The notes below the pieces were generated by a model that was given only the letters and a program-made list of their open reading frames with translations, searched no databases and had not been told where the DNA came from. A stretch of 42,418 nucleotides of DNA, from assembly GCA_946626605.1 (NCBI GenBank), contig CAMOUL010000018.1, forward strand, positions 1-42,418, written 5' to 3'. A program made the translations under genes and the position numbers. This DNA comes from an uncultured Bacteroidales bacterium (GTDB lineage Bacteria > Bacteroidota > Bacteroidia > Bacteroidales > Paludibacteraceae). Shown piece by piece: positions 15,685 to 25,362 of this stretch; the stretch's first letter is position 1, and every line of letters begins with the position of its first letter.

Positions 15685-18066
15685 TTATATATCGGTGATG
15701 GTCTTTTCCTCGAAAATCATCTGGATGAAGACTCCGATAAACATCGCAAGGAAAGCGAACTGAATCAGGAAGTCTCGAAGGATAAAGAAGCGATGGGTCT
15801 CAGCTCCTAATTGGACATCCCAATAGGTCAGAACGGGTTCGCGCGAGGAAACCTCTTCATCATGGCGGGTGATCGTTAAGTGCTTCAGATTCTCCAAATA
15901 GAGGCGACTTAGGGTATCACTAGGAAGGGTGTCACCTTGATAGTGATAGTCCTGCTGGAAAGCACATCCGGTTTTGTCCCCTCCTTTAGCTAAGTATTCT
16001 TCGTGGAACTTATTCAAATAACCGCTTCGCTCCATGAAGCGCTCGCCGGTGAAATTGATGATAAAAAGTCCTACCACAATAGAAACCAGATAACTGATGA
16101 CGAGCATTTCGAGGCTACGGATCGACTTGACCAATCCGCTCTTATTGGGGATGGATTTATTCATCTCATATAGGATGAAGAACAACACCACGAACGACAA
16201 GAGGCCACAAGTAAGCCACGACGGCAGGGCATCAAAGAACGATTGAAAGAGTTCGTTACCGATTGCAAGAGAGAGCCAAGCCGCAGCGATTGAAGCAACC
16301 AATCGGGGCAGTAAAAGGTGGACATTTTTAACAAGTTTGATATGGATGACTTGAGTCCAACTCAGTATCAACGCAGCTATGAAAAAAGCGACTGCGGCCA
16401 AAAGAACCCACATATTATACTGAGGCACCACATTGATTGCTACAAAAAAGAGTGACAAATCGACACCGCCAAAGATCACCCACCAGAACATACGCTTCGC
16501 GACAAGTCGCTTTCTCCATCCTTCAAGAACATCTATATCGCGCTTGTTACCATTCTTGGGGGGAGAATAGGTAGGCTTACCCCATATGGAAAGGGATACT
16601 ATCAAACCTACCAGCCAAGTAGCTATAACCCACCATTTAAGAGGAGTTGTGCACCACCAGTCTTGCGAGAAGAATGTTGAGCCGGAGAAGATAATCCAAC
16701 ATGCCAAGACCAATACCAAAATAGGTATGATCCAATGAACATGCCTGAAGAAATGCAAATGGAGCACATTCGAGAAAGCATTTCTATGCAAGAACCACCG
16801 CGAGATATGCGCTCTCAGATCCATGATGCCATCTTGCTTCTGAATGCCCAGATATTCGGCTACCGTCTCGGAGTTGCATTGGTGACTGAGAGCGTATGTA
16901 ATCGCCTTTTCTTTCTTGTACTCCGTCATGGTAAAGCAAACCCGCTCCATTTCTTCTTCAGGATCGGCGAACCAGTTGGGGCGGGTAATGAATTCGCTCG
17001 TACGGAACATAGCTTTTAGTTCAACATACCGCCACCATCTCCTAGTCAAATACACAAGGATAGCGGAACCATTCTTTCTACTCCAGCATTTCTTGATTAT
17101 ACCACATAGTCTAGAAAACTTACTTTCACCGGCCAAGAAATCATCGTCATTCTCCTTAAAACACTGCTCTGCTAAAGGATTCGTAATATCTTCTACCCAC
17201 GCTTTCTCCGCCTCGAATAGTTTGGTGGCATAAAGCTCGCGGATGAATTTCTTACGCTCTTCCTTCCTGTCTTTTTCGCTTTTCGAAGAAGCAGGTAATT
17301 TCTCTACATCACTAATCGCATCGAGCGTCAGCCCGCGGTAGTAATAGTATTCGCACTTATGCATCAAGGCAGAGAAATAGAAATCCGACATCAGGCCAGA
17401 ATACATCTCCTGATAAGATGCGGCGGTCTGAAAGACTTCAGTGTGCTTGAGATCAAACATGAAATCAAGCAGCAGTTTTCGCAGGAAACCGACATACTTA
17501 TTTTTCTCATTTTTAATATCAAAAAAGCAAGTCTCCGTTCCTTTATCTCTTCTCAAGCCCATCAACCAAAGATTCGAATAGGAAGGATCGCTATCTTGAC
17601 TATCTTCCAAAGAGCGATACAATTTATCTACTTCGCTATTATCATTCTGGTTATGTCCATAACGTCTATCCAGTAATTGAGGAAAAAATGCACTACCATC
17701 AGTCGCTGAAAGTTTAACAGGAAAAATAGTATTATATAAATCCCTAACGATATTGGAGACGGGTTGCATAGAGTTGTTGGCAAAGGGGATCTCCAAAACA
17801 ACCTCTTGCATATGCACGGTTTCAAATGCGCTGGTTTTATCTCCTATCTCGTAATAAAAGTTAGAGGTGTCTATCGAATGGTATGCGCAATAATGCAATT
17901 GGAATCGCAAAGCATCTTGAGTAATACACAAAGAAACCGGGTATTTCGGAGAAATAGCCTTAGGATTTCCGAAATATGCAGGAAGATCAATATAATCGTA
18001 AATAGCTACTTTATCTACAATCTTTGAATCCTCCAGATTGAGTTTGAAAAATTTGCCGCTATTCAT
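15685..18066 (-). CDS. Large membrane protein with soluble N-terminal domain (candidate output)
   Basis: A 793-residue protein I do not recognise. Residues ~1-435 are soluble, without signal peptide, mixed alpha/beta then alpha-rich. Eight hydrophobic helices follow, with recognisable segments HWIIPILVLVLACWIIFSG, WWVIATWLVGLIVSLSIWG, WVIFGGVDLSLFFVAINVV, MWVLLAAVAFFIAALILSW, LVASIAAAWLSLAIG, LTCGLLSFVVLFFILYEM, LVISYLVSIVVGLFIINF and FLIQFAFLAMFIGVFIQMIF. Between helices 7 and 8 there is a ~95-residue hydrophilic loop. It is the last gene of the ten-gene operon: its start overlaps the last base of the receiver-protein gene's stop. Placed downstream of a histidine kinase and a receiver protein, it is a candidate membrane output (channel, transporter-like or toxic effector). 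That role is inference only; it could equally be a signal-input membrane partner. Confidence 0.55.
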   Translation of the reverse strand: MNSGKFFKLNLEDSKIVDKVAIYDYIDLPAYFGNPKAISPKYPVSLCITQDALRFQLHYCAYHSIDTSNFYYEIGDKTSAFETVHMQEVVLEIPFANNSMQPVSNIVRDLYNTIFPVKLSATDGSAFFPQLLDRRYGHNQNDNSEVDKLYRSLEDSQDSDPSYSNLWLMGLRRDKGTETCFFDIKNEKNKYVGFLRKLLLDFMFDLKHTEVFQTAASYQEMYSGLMSDFYFSALMHKCEYYYYRGLTLDAISDVEKLPASSKSEKDRKEERKKFIRELYATKLFEAEKAWVEDITNPLAEQCFKENDDDFLAGESKFSRLCGIIKKCWSRKNGSAILVYLTRRWWRYVELKAMFRTSEFITRPNWFADPEEEMERVCFTMTEYKKEKAITYALSHQCNSETVAEYLGIQKQDGIMDLRAHISRWFLHRNAFSNVLHLHFFRHVHWIIPILVLVLACWIIFSGSTFFSQDWWCTTPLKWWVIATWLVGLIVSLSIWGKPTYSPPKNGNKRDIDVLEGWRKRLVAKRMFWWVIFGGVDLSLFFVAINVVPQYNMWVLLAAVAFFIAALILSWTQVIHIKLVKNVHLLLPRLVASIAAAWLSLAIGNELFQSFFDALPSWLTCGLLSFVVLFFILYEMNKSIPNKSGLVKSIRSLEMLVISYLVSIVVGLFIINFTGERFMERSGYLNKFHEEYLAKGGDKTGCAFQQDYHYQGDTLPSDTLSRLYLENLKHLTITRHDEEVSSREPVLTYWDVQLGAETHRFFILRDFLIQFAFLAMFIGVFIQMIFEEKTITDI

Positions 18067-20042
18067 TAGTTGATCTTTTTCAATTCTAAAATGTAATCCC
18101 CTATGGAGTTATACAACTTATTAAGTGCCGCTCTAATAGTAATCGTTTGCTCTTGGTCGTCTATAACCAGCTTAATCGTTTTATCTAACCTACCATTGAA
18201 TAGATCTGTAAACTGGTTCTTAAAGTAGAGATATTCTTCCCACATCTCCGACCATTGACGTGCAGTGCCGAAGGCTGTCAAGTGCACCAAATGCGCCAGG
18301 TGTTCCAACAATCCACCCATAGCCAGATAATCATTAAAATAGGCAGTCATGAGCACAGATCCTCTGGTTGACCAAAGGGTAGGTCTATCGTCAGAAGGCC
18401 TTTCAATATCTTGGCGAACTCTATTATAATGATACAATAAACTGAGTATTTCCGTGTAATTCTCGTTAGCCCGTTTACGCACAGATTCCTTGCCGTCAGT
18501 CGCTTTACGGAAGATTTTCTCCGTCAGTTTCAATATCTTGTCCGGATTCAATTTCTCTAAGCCGGAGTCTTTGATTCGCTTGACCATCATCTTCTGGAGG
18601 TTATAACAGAAAAGTTCAGGTGTATTCGTAGGACATGCGCCTTCGGCTATATGCCATAATTTCTCGCTGCGCGAGAAACCAAAGAGACGGAGCCGCTCAG
18701 AAATAGCAGTAGTGAAAGCGGAAATGAACATAAAGAAATAACGATGATCCGGACCTACTATATATTGTTTGCCTTCATTATAATGAAGATAAGGAGTAAT
18801 GTCTTTGGCGCAATCCTTACCTATTCCATTTTTTTCATCTGCCAAGTCCGTCAATAATTCGTAACCATAGTGTCTGCCAATTATATTACCATCATTGTCC
18901 GTATGGTCATCCAAAAGATAATCCAAAAGGATGAAATCGAACTTATAGTTCTTCAATGCGGCTTTAGCTTTGTCCAAGGAATCGACGCAGAGGATAACCA
19001 TGTTCGGTTCGGTTTCTTTATCTGCAGAAAATGCTTTATCCTTACACTCGTTCAAGTCATAAACACATTTGCAGCGGCAACCCTTCCACAATATTTTTTC
19101 AATTCTATTCTCAATAATATTCTCCTTAGATACAAGTCTATCCGAAGGTGTCAAATAATTTTCATGGATTCTATCATCCACCAACAGAGCACGCCATTTA
19201 TGCTGCGTAAAATTGTATATGGAGTCCTTATTTTTTTCAAATTCCTCTTCCCTTTTTGCTGCTAATACTTGCTCAGAATGAAACAGGAAAGGGGATACTG
19301 CTGCTGCATGGCCTCCGCTATTGCTATTACTTTTGATAGTGGGATCCTCATATAGATTAGCCATAGTGGCTATGCGAGCATTTAAATCGGCGTATTCCTT
19401 TGCAATTAGAAGGTCATAATAGTTTTGCTTGTAGTTCTCATAGATTGTGTTTCGGATTGCGTCAAGATCGTTTTTGGAACATAGGAAGTAATTCCAGATA
19501 CTACTATCCACAATCGCCCTTGAACGTGGAGCATCACGATGTTGGGCTACAAACGCGCTATCGAAAAAAATCTCTCTTTCTGACTCGTCCTGAAAAATAT
19601 GGATAATTGGGCTGAACTCCTGTCCGAGTTTTCTGGTGTAGTCATTGATAAAATTATATATATACTCTTGTATATACTCTCGGATGAAACCTTTGCTGCA
19701 TTTTTTAGTTAATTCATTCATCAAATCAGCATCACGATTCCCTTTCGTTATGTTTTCTTGTCGTCCCTCCAACTTATCTTGGAAGAAACCAAAAGGTTTC
19801 TGGAGAAACAATTGTATATCCAACTCTTCAGTATAATAAAGAGCTATTCGAAATCGATACCATTCTCTCTCTTTAACGCGTGGGACAACCTTAGAAACAA
19901 AATTTTTGAGCACAGGGAACTGCTCTAAATGTGGTTCTAAAAGAGCATATTCATCCTCAGAAGCATATATCATCTTAGGGTTGGAAGAATCTACCCAAAG
20001 TTTAATTATTCCACTTTTTATTTTCCCGTTTTCTGTTTCCAT
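18066..20042 (-). CDS. Response-regulator-like protein with internal receiver domain
   Basis: A 658-residue soluble protein. The first ~280 residues have no family I recognise. Residues ~285-470 read as a phospho-receiver. The acidic pair is D289/D290 (RALLVDDR), the likely phosphoacceptor D374 (FDFILLDYLL), then S441 (MFISAF) and K461 (RSEKLW). The gap from D290 to D374 is 84 residues instead of about 45, so there is an insertion of roughly 40 residues containing a Cys-rich patch (KGCRCKCVYDLNEC). The C-terminal ~190 residues are helical (KLTEKIFRKAT..., LLEHLAHLVHL) and lack a DNA-binding motif I can name, so output is probably protein-protein. Its start overlaps the preceding gene by 25 bases and its stop touches the membrane-protein gene. 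It is the natural partner of the histidine kinase. Confidence 0.65.
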   Translation of the reverse strand: METENGKIKSGIIKLWVDSSNPKMIYASEDEYALLEPHLEQFPVLKNFVSKVVPRVKEREWYRFRIALYYTEELDIQLFLQKPFGFFQDKLEGRQENITKGNRDADLMNELTKKCSKGFIREYIQEYIYNFINDYTRKLGQEFSPIIHIFQDESEREIFFDSAFVAQHRDAPRSRAIVDSSIWNYFLCSKNDLDAIRNTIYENYKQNYYDLLIAKEYADLNARIATMANLYEDPTIKSNSNSGGHAAAVSPFLFHSEQVLAAKREEEFEKNKDSIYNFTQHKWRALLVDDRIHENYLTPSDRLVSKENIIENRIEKILWKGCRCKCVYDLNECKDKAFSADKETEPNMVILCVDSLDKAKAALKNYKFDFILLDYLLDDHTDNDGNIIGRHYGYELLTDLADEKNGIGKDCAKDITPYLHYNEGKQYIVGPDHRYFFMFISAFTTAISERLRLFGFSRSEKLWHIAEGACPTNTPELFCYNLQKMMVKRIKDSGLEKLNPDKILKLTEKIFRKATDGKESVRKRANENYTEILSLLYHYNRVRQDIERPSDDRPTLWSTRGSVLMTAYFNDYLAMGGLLEHLAHLVHLTAFGTARQWSEMWEEYLYFKNQFTDLFNGRLDKTIKLVIDDQEQTITIRAALNKLYNSIGDYILELKKIN

Positions 20043-20836
20043 ACCGATTCAATATTATTCCATATTTCCTCTAAAGCCATATCTTCTGAAATAAGAGCAC
20101 GTCCGATACAATCTATATCGCTATGCTGAAATAAAAAGACTTTTATCTGTCTCCCTGTCATTTCCGAAATTTCATCCGAATATTTAGGAGCGGGTTCTCG
20201 TTTGGGATCTTTTTCTGGCCAATCCGAGGCTCCATGCAGTGCTAAAATCACTTCATCTCCTTCATTTGTAAAATCCCTTATTAACCCATCTATCCATTGG
20301 TCACAATACACAATACCAGCATTACTATCTTTTGGGAAACAAGATATGCCTATCACCTTATATTCCCCCTCCACTTTGCAATAACACAATGGTAGGACTC
20401 GCTCTTTAAAGACATTATTAATCTCCTCAATTTTACCTGAATTCATTAAAGCTCTATATATATCTTCATATAAGTCACCAAGAGATTTCTCTTTAATATC
20501 TAGAGAAATAAACTCAAATTCTTTGAGATATACTGCATCTTTATCTTTATATTTATCATATATACCCAGTAAATTCCTGGCGAGCTCAAGCAAAGTTGGG
20601 AGATCGGCTTCATTATCGCTGAGACCCAAAAGCTTTATTGCAGCTTGAATAGCATTCTCATTCGGCATGCTTCTAAAGTGCTTTATACGAACTTTTGAAT
20701 ATATCTTCCGAGTCATATCAAATTCCCCTGTATATTTCTTTGCATTGCGAAAAAGAGAAGCCTTCATCGGCTGAATTTTACCATTCTCATAGGATTCATC
20801 CATCCAATGGTTTGTAATAATGATTACCTTACTCAT
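20018..20836 (-). CDS. Unknown 272-residue protein between kinase and receiver genes
   Basis: I choose the Met at 20836 (MSKVIIITNHW), whose ATGAGTAA overlap with the kinase stop (8 bases) is a typical coupled start; an in-frame Met lies three codons earlier. The chain begins with a beta strand (KVIIITNHWMDES) and has a helical middle (PTLLELARNLLGIYDKY). It continues with strands around GIVYCDQWIDGLIRDF, EVILALHGASDW and IKVFLFQHSDIDCIG, which gives an alpha/beta impression. No catalytic family is recognised. An HG near ALHGAS and a Cys in SDIDC recall caspase-like dyads, but the spacing and context are not convincing. It is encoded strictly between the histidine kinase and receiver genes with overlaps on both sides, so it is almost certainly part of the same system. 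Confidence 0.6.
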   Translation of the reverse strand: MSKVIIITNHWMDESYENGKIQPMKASLFRNAKKYTGEFDMTRKIYSKVRIKHFRSMPNENAIQAAIKLLGLSDNEADLPTLLELARNLLGIYDKYKDKDAVYLKEFEFISLDIKEKSLGDLYEDIYRALMNSGKIEEINNVFKERVLPLCYCKVEGEYKVIGISCFPKDSNAGIVYCDQWIDGLIRDFTNEGDEVILALHGASDWPEKDPKREPAPKYSDEISEMTGRQIKVFLFQHSDIDCIGRALISEDMALEEIWNNIESVWKQKTGK

Positions 20837-23800
20837 AACGCGCAAAATCTAAAAGTTCAATTAACGAATATTTGCAATCCAACACAGCGTGCTCAATCGC
20901 TGCATATTGGATAAATGGTTGGTGTTGCGGCATGTCAGCAAAACTTGGTTTCGATCTACCGGAATGTATTCGCAGGTTCGGCAAGAAATAAACCTCTTGA
21001 CCTTCCTCATTATCCGAAGATTCTATCTTCTTATCACGATAGGTCAATATAGATGAATCTTTAGCGAAGGCTTCATAGAATGCTTTCGTAAACTCATGCT
21101 TAGCCAAAGGATCATGCCGGATATCAAACATCTCATAAATCTTATCCAACAATCCTTGATGGATCGAAAGATAATCAAACCTGAGATCTTCTTCTTTGAA
21201 ACTTTGCTGTTTGTTAATCACAAATTCTTTCTTGTGCCCGGGTCCATCTGTAACATAAGAAATGGATGCGACCTTCTTGATAATGCTATAACAATGCGTC
21301 TGGCTTTCATCCCATTTATATCCGCTAAATCCATAAATATCCATACCATTATGAGTCTTTAGAATATTGAAAATACTTACACCTTTCTTTTTATACGCGA
21401 TAGATATGTAGTCTCCCAATACTTCCTCAAAATCTTTACCCATAATCTCTTTTAGTTCATTCATGTCTTGCGCTCTTTTGACTTCTCTACGCTTGATATC
21501 CTTCTCCGATATGGAATCCAAAAGTAGTTTCTGCAGATCTTCAAAAGACAATTGAGACATGCGGATGTCTGCCTCATCTTTCTTATATATTTTAGAGAAA
21601 ATACGTTCATCAAAGATACCTACCGTCGTTTTCATTGCATGAAGATGTCTGTAAAGCCATAACTCATCTATATGATCATTGCGAACTAAACGATCCGTGG
21701 AGTTATTGCCTGTTATTCCCTCAACAAAGACCATCCTTTCCGGTTCGTTTTTAAGATAAGCCGCAAAATTTTGTTCTGTTTCATTATGGGTTCGATATAG
21801 GAATCTACTATGTGATTTTCCGTCAGCTATTTTTACATACCCGGTTTCAGTTGACTTTACTTTACCATCATCAATAATAATCCTATCATTTTCAGGATCA
21901 AAATCACACAATTTACGATACAGGGCAATATATACCTCACGGAACATTTTGAATTCTTTCGTTAGGATTTTTCCGTCAATTGTCAGGATATCGTTTATTT
22001 GCTCTTGAGTATAAACTCGTTTCGGAGAAATCTGCTTGATTAGAGTAATATCTTCCTCACTAATTCCGGTAGAAAGAAGAATGAACTCGTAGGATTTATT
22101 TTTCGTTTCCTTAAAACTATCAACCGAGTATATTCCCCACATATTCTTAGAGAACCAATCTCTAATCTCTGAATTTTTATCCTTCGGGAACAACTCTGCA
22201 TACTCTTCATTCGTTAAAATAATTGCTACCTCTTTAGGTTTGGGCAAGCAGAATACATATTGGAGATGATAATCCTCATTGTCCGACGAAGCACATGCAC
22301 GTACCATCAGGATAGGTGCTTTTCCTACCCAATGTTTTTTATCTTTATCCCAATATTTATAGACAAACTCATCGTGATCTTTTATCTCTTCAGGGGTGGA
22401 TTTTTCGGTAATAGGATCCGGCGCTAAGCGAATCCAATGGTCTTCTTGATATTTGTCTTTATCTTTTTTTAACAATTCATCAAAGTCAAAATCCGGTGTA
22501 ATATAGAGCGGATTGATTTTGACATCATCCTCGATACCTCTCATCCAAGCTGCCGAGATACGCATCTCCTTGATTCCTTTATTAGTCTGAAGCATTTCAA
22601 CAGTGGTGTTGTCGATATATGCCTCTATGAGGGCTTTACGAATAGCATCCAGTCTCTTGTGGTCCTTTGTGCCACGCTCTTCGAACACCATATTATCAGT
22701 AAGAGTAACGACACAAAGGTCATTGATATCTTCCGCATGAGCATAGTATTTTTCATAAAAATCGGGGAAAGACAGTTCACCCTTGGGAACATAGTCCTTG
22801 GGCAATTTTTTCTTGGTATAATCTTCTTTACTAAAACGATCGAAGGTCAATTCCAAATTTCTCATTTCAGGGTTATTCTCTGCACTATTACTACCCCATT
22901 TTCCGTGTTTTGCAGCATTGCGAATCACATTTTCGACTATTGAGAAGATAGCTTGACGACCTACCACACCTCCGGGTAATGATATCATAAAATCGCGCAT
23001 ATCTGTAAGTCCGAAACTTTCAGGAGTGTTCTCTTGAACAGGATCTCCATTAAAGGATTTATATTTGATCACGATATCTGACATCTGTGTTTTTTTGTTC
23101 TCCGTAGGTTGTGTGCTCCTAGCTAATCCTTCTGATCGGGCGATGTTTCCAAGTAGAATGTTATCTGGTTGGAGTCCAATTCTATCCGGATGCCTCATGT
23201 AGCGCTTATCCGGATTTAGTTCATCATATATAAAGTCTTTAAAATTGACCGTCGAGAAATACGGGATATAGTCCGTAGCTATGGTAGCTATAAAATCTTG
23301 TCTCTCCTGCAAATAAGAAATGAATCTACCTAATCCCACTAAAAAAGGTAATGCAACTTCCCCTAATCCCTGCTTCTCACGTTGAAATCTTTCGAACCAG
23401 CTTTTTATTCCATCTAATGTGGAAAGATCATCATTTACTGTAACAAAGTCATTTAACACATTATCCCGTACCATATCCTGGACAGAGTTCAAGTGTTGTT
23501 TTAAATAAGCCATGACATGGCTACCTAAATTATGACTCATATTACGAGACATGATAGCAGCTTTGGCGGAGGCGATGGCAGTCTTACGTTGCGCTATCTC
23601 GGTATCAAACATGTAACGCGCTTTAATCAAGAAAAGCAGATTGATAAAATCCAAACGGTGTGGCTTGATATATGTTTCAATGGCATCAAAATCATCAGAA
23701 ATAGCGATAATATTAGATAACGCATCACCCGCAGTATTTACATTATAATCCTCCGAAGTTACCCAGAGATATGCCCGTTCCTTGATTCCAAGCTCATTCG

Positions 23801-24290
23801 CTTGCTTCACAAAGAAACCATCTTTTTTGCAAACATCTTTTTTAATTTGATGTATTTCATTAATTTTCTTGGACGGATTTATCTTCAATTCACGGTCTGT
23901 AGTTAAGGAAAGGATGATGACATCGTTAGGGTTAATCTTTCCGTTTTTGATATCTGCATAAAGAAACAACTCACGAATATTGTATTTATCCGTAAAATCA
24001 GGTACCTTTAATTTGATATCCCCCGGCTTTATATCCAACTTATCACGAATCTCCCCCACTCCTTTACTTTTATCATATATATACGCAGTAGAGAACGGAA
24101 GAATCTTATCTACACGAGGTGTACGAACATTTACTCCATAAATATAGGAGAAAGGAGGATTCTCACGAAAACAAGGAATCATTGCTCGAACGATACCTGC
24201 TCCGTTTGTTTGACAAATTTCTTCCAGAGTAATATCCGGACGATAAATCCGGAGATTCTTATTTGCTGCTTTTCCTTCTGTCTTAATCAT
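20829..24290 (-). CDS. Giant soluble histidine kinase-like protein
   Basis: A 1153-residue protein without signal peptide or membrane helices. Residues ~1-240 are of unknown fold. The H-box is RNMSHNLGSHV with H253 (and H258 nearby) in a long helix. The ATP-binding GHKL region follows: N-box FSIVENVIRNAAKHG with N458, a G1-like TDN at 531-533, and a G2-like NKGIKEMRISAAW at 570-582. The G-boxes are degenerate, but the order and the N-box are clear. The remaining ~570 residues match nothing I know and include an alpha/beta stretch (VFCLPKPKEVAIILTNEEY). As a cytosolic kinase it probably takes its signal from a partner, perhaps the Liv transporter encoded two bases upstream. Its likely phosphotransfer target is the receiver protein two genes on. 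No fused receiver is visible. Confidence 0.75.
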   Translation of the reverse strand: MIKTEGKAANKNLRIYRPDITLEEICQTNGAGIVRAMIPCFRENPPFSYIYGVNVRTPRVDKILPFSTAYIYDKSKGVGEIRDKLDIKPGDIKLKVPDFTDKYNIRELFLYADIKNGKINPNDVIILSLTTDRELKINPSKKINEIHQIKKDVCKKDGFFVKQANELGIKERAYLWVTSEDYNVNTAGDALSNIIAISDDFDAIETYIKPHRLDFINLLFLIKARYMFDTEIAQRKTAIASAKAAIMSRNMSHNLGSHVMAYLKQHLNSVQDMVRDNVLNDFVTVNDDLSTLDGIKSWFERFQREKQGLGEVALPFLVGLGRFISYLQERQDFIATIATDYIPYFSTVNFKDFIYDELNPDKRYMRHPDRIGLQPDNILLGNIARSEGLARSTQPTENKKTQMSDIVIKYKSFNGDPVQENTPESFGLTDMRDFMISLPGGVVGRQAIFSIVENVIRNAAKHGKWGSNSAENNPEMRNLELTFDRFSKEDYTKKKLPKDYVPKGELSFPDFYEKYYAHAEDINDLCVVTLTDNMVFEERGTKDHKRLDAIRKALIEAYIDNTTVEMLQTNKGIKEMRISAAWMRGIEDDVKINPLYITPDFDFDELLKKDKDKYQEDHWIRLAPDPITEKSTPEEIKDHDEFVYKYWDKDKKHWVGKAPILMVRACASSDNEDYHLQYVFCLPKPKEVAIILTNEEYAELFPKDKNSEIRDWFSKNMWGIYSVDSFKETKNKSYEFILLSTGISEEDITLIKQISPKRVYTQEQINDILTIDGKILTKEFKMFREVYIALYRKLCDFDPENDRIIIDDGKVKSTETGYVKIADGKSHSRFLYRTHNETEQNFAAYLKNEPERMVFVEGITGNNSTDRLVRNDHIDELWLYRHLHAMKTTVGIFDERIFSKIYKKDEADIRMSQLSFEDLQKLLLDSISEKDIKRREVKRAQDMNELKEIMGKDFEEVLGDYISIAYKKKGVSIFNILKTHNGMDIYGFSGYKWDESQTHCYSIIKKVASISYVTDGPGHKKEFVINKQQSFKEEDLRFDYLSIHQGLLDKIYEMFDIRHDPLAKHEFTKAFYEAFAKDSSILTYRDKKIESSDNEEGQEVYFLPNLRIHSGRSKPSFADMPQHQPFIQYAAIEHAVLDCKYSLIELLDFARYE

Positions 24291-24292
24291 AA

Positions 24293-25351
24293 TTATTTCA
24301 CTTTATAAACCTGCATAGGTAGTTGAACATTACCGGTTTCGTCAAACTGGATGGCACCAACCGGAGAAGAAAACTCACGTCCACGGATGTAATTGAGCTG
24401 CGCCTTCAGGTCGCCCTTATCCTCCGCATTATTGCGTGCTTCATCAATGATGAAAGGGATGATGCTTGCGCATGAAGCGACTGAATTCGAGGCAGAATTG
24501 AATTTCTCTGCGTAGAGCTGCTCAAACTCTTCGCTCAACTTGGTATCCGCTACATATACATCCAACGGGATATTCTCCACGCTGGTCAAATAGTCCTTAG
24601 TGGACAGATTCACGTCACCTAAGATGACAACATCCTGGAATTTCGGGTTCGCGTATAACTGGGTAGTAAAGGAGTTGGCCGACTGACCAAAACCGATATA
24701 GAAGACGCAGTCAATATCCTTCTGAGACATCTTAGCTACCATATCCTTGAAATCAAACTGACCTATGTCATAGGTATCGCTGAAAGCAATGGTGCCGCCA
24801 AGTTCTTCAAAATGAGCCACAAAAGCCTTGCCGGCTAACAAGTTCGGCACCGTATTGATGATGACGGTAGCTACCTTCTTGCGCCCCAACTCATTGTAGA
24901 GATATTCAGCAGCCGTCTTTCCTAAGGTATTGGCACTGGGATAAGCTCTGAAAGCGCAATCCGTAGCATTGAGTACGGCATCGTTATAATCCGAGGTCGT
25001 GAAATAAAGCACATCTTGCTCTTTGGTCAGAGGCGCAATCGCCATAGCAAACTGACCTCCCACGGCAATCATATATTGGATTCCTTGCAACTCCAGACGT
25101 TTGTAGCACGAAACGGCTTCTTTCGCATCGGAACGACAGTCTTCAAACACGAGTTCGTACTTCGTTCCGCCCTCGCGCGCATTAAGTTGCTCCACCGCGA
25201 GGTTCAGACCGTTCATCCAGTACTCGGCAGTAGCGGCACCGGCTCCGGTCATGGGACCTACTACTCCAATTTTAACTACATCATTCTTGCCTGTGCAAGA
25301 TACAAAGAGCGCCATAACGGCTGCAAAAAAGAAAATCAAATGTTTTTTCAT
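24293..25351 (-). CDS. Liv-type ABC transporter substrate-binding lipoprotein
   Basis: A 352-residue periplasmic binding protein of the leucine/isoleucine/valine (type I, Peripla_BP_6) family. It opens with a lipoprotein signal (lipobox ALFVS-C, Cys20), then VKIGVVGPMTGAGAATAEYW, typical of LivJ/LivK/AmiC. A hinge region (LYFTTSDYNDAVLNATDCAF) and AAEYLYNELGRKKVATVIIN follow. The lipid anchor rather than free secretion fits a Bacteroidetes cell. The ligand may be an amino acid, amide or other small polar solute. It lies between the methyltransferase (11 bases) and the histidine kinase (2 bases). That position makes it a possible sensor for the kinase as well as a transport subunit. Confidence 0.85.
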   Translation of the reverse strand: MKKHLIFFFAAVMALFVSCTGKNDVVKIGVVGPMTGAGAATAEYWMNGLNLAVEQLNAREGGTKYELVFEDCRSDAKEAVSCYKRLELQGIQYMIAVGGQFAMAIAPLTKEQDVLYFTTSDYNDAVLNATDCAFRAYPSANTLGKTAAEYLYNELGRKKVATVIINTVPNLLAGKAFVAHFEELGGTIAFSDTYDIGQFDFKDMVAKMSQKDIDCVFYIGFGQSANSFTTQLYANPKFQDVVILGDVNLSTKDYLTSVENIPLDVYVADTKLSEEFEQLYAEKFNSASNSVASCASIIPFIIDEARNNAEDKGDLKAQLNYIRGREFSSPVGAIQFDETGNVQLPMQVYKVK

Positions 25352-25362
25352 ATCGTTAAAAA

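Noticed and set aside
15685..18066. Ion-channel call for the eight-helix protein
   Set aside because: No selectivity-filter or two-helix pore motif is visible; membrane topology alone does not support it.
20018..20836. Caspase- or CHAT-like dyad (HG, later Cys) in the 272-residue protein
   Set aside because: Spacing and flanking strands do not fit either family; kept as unknown.
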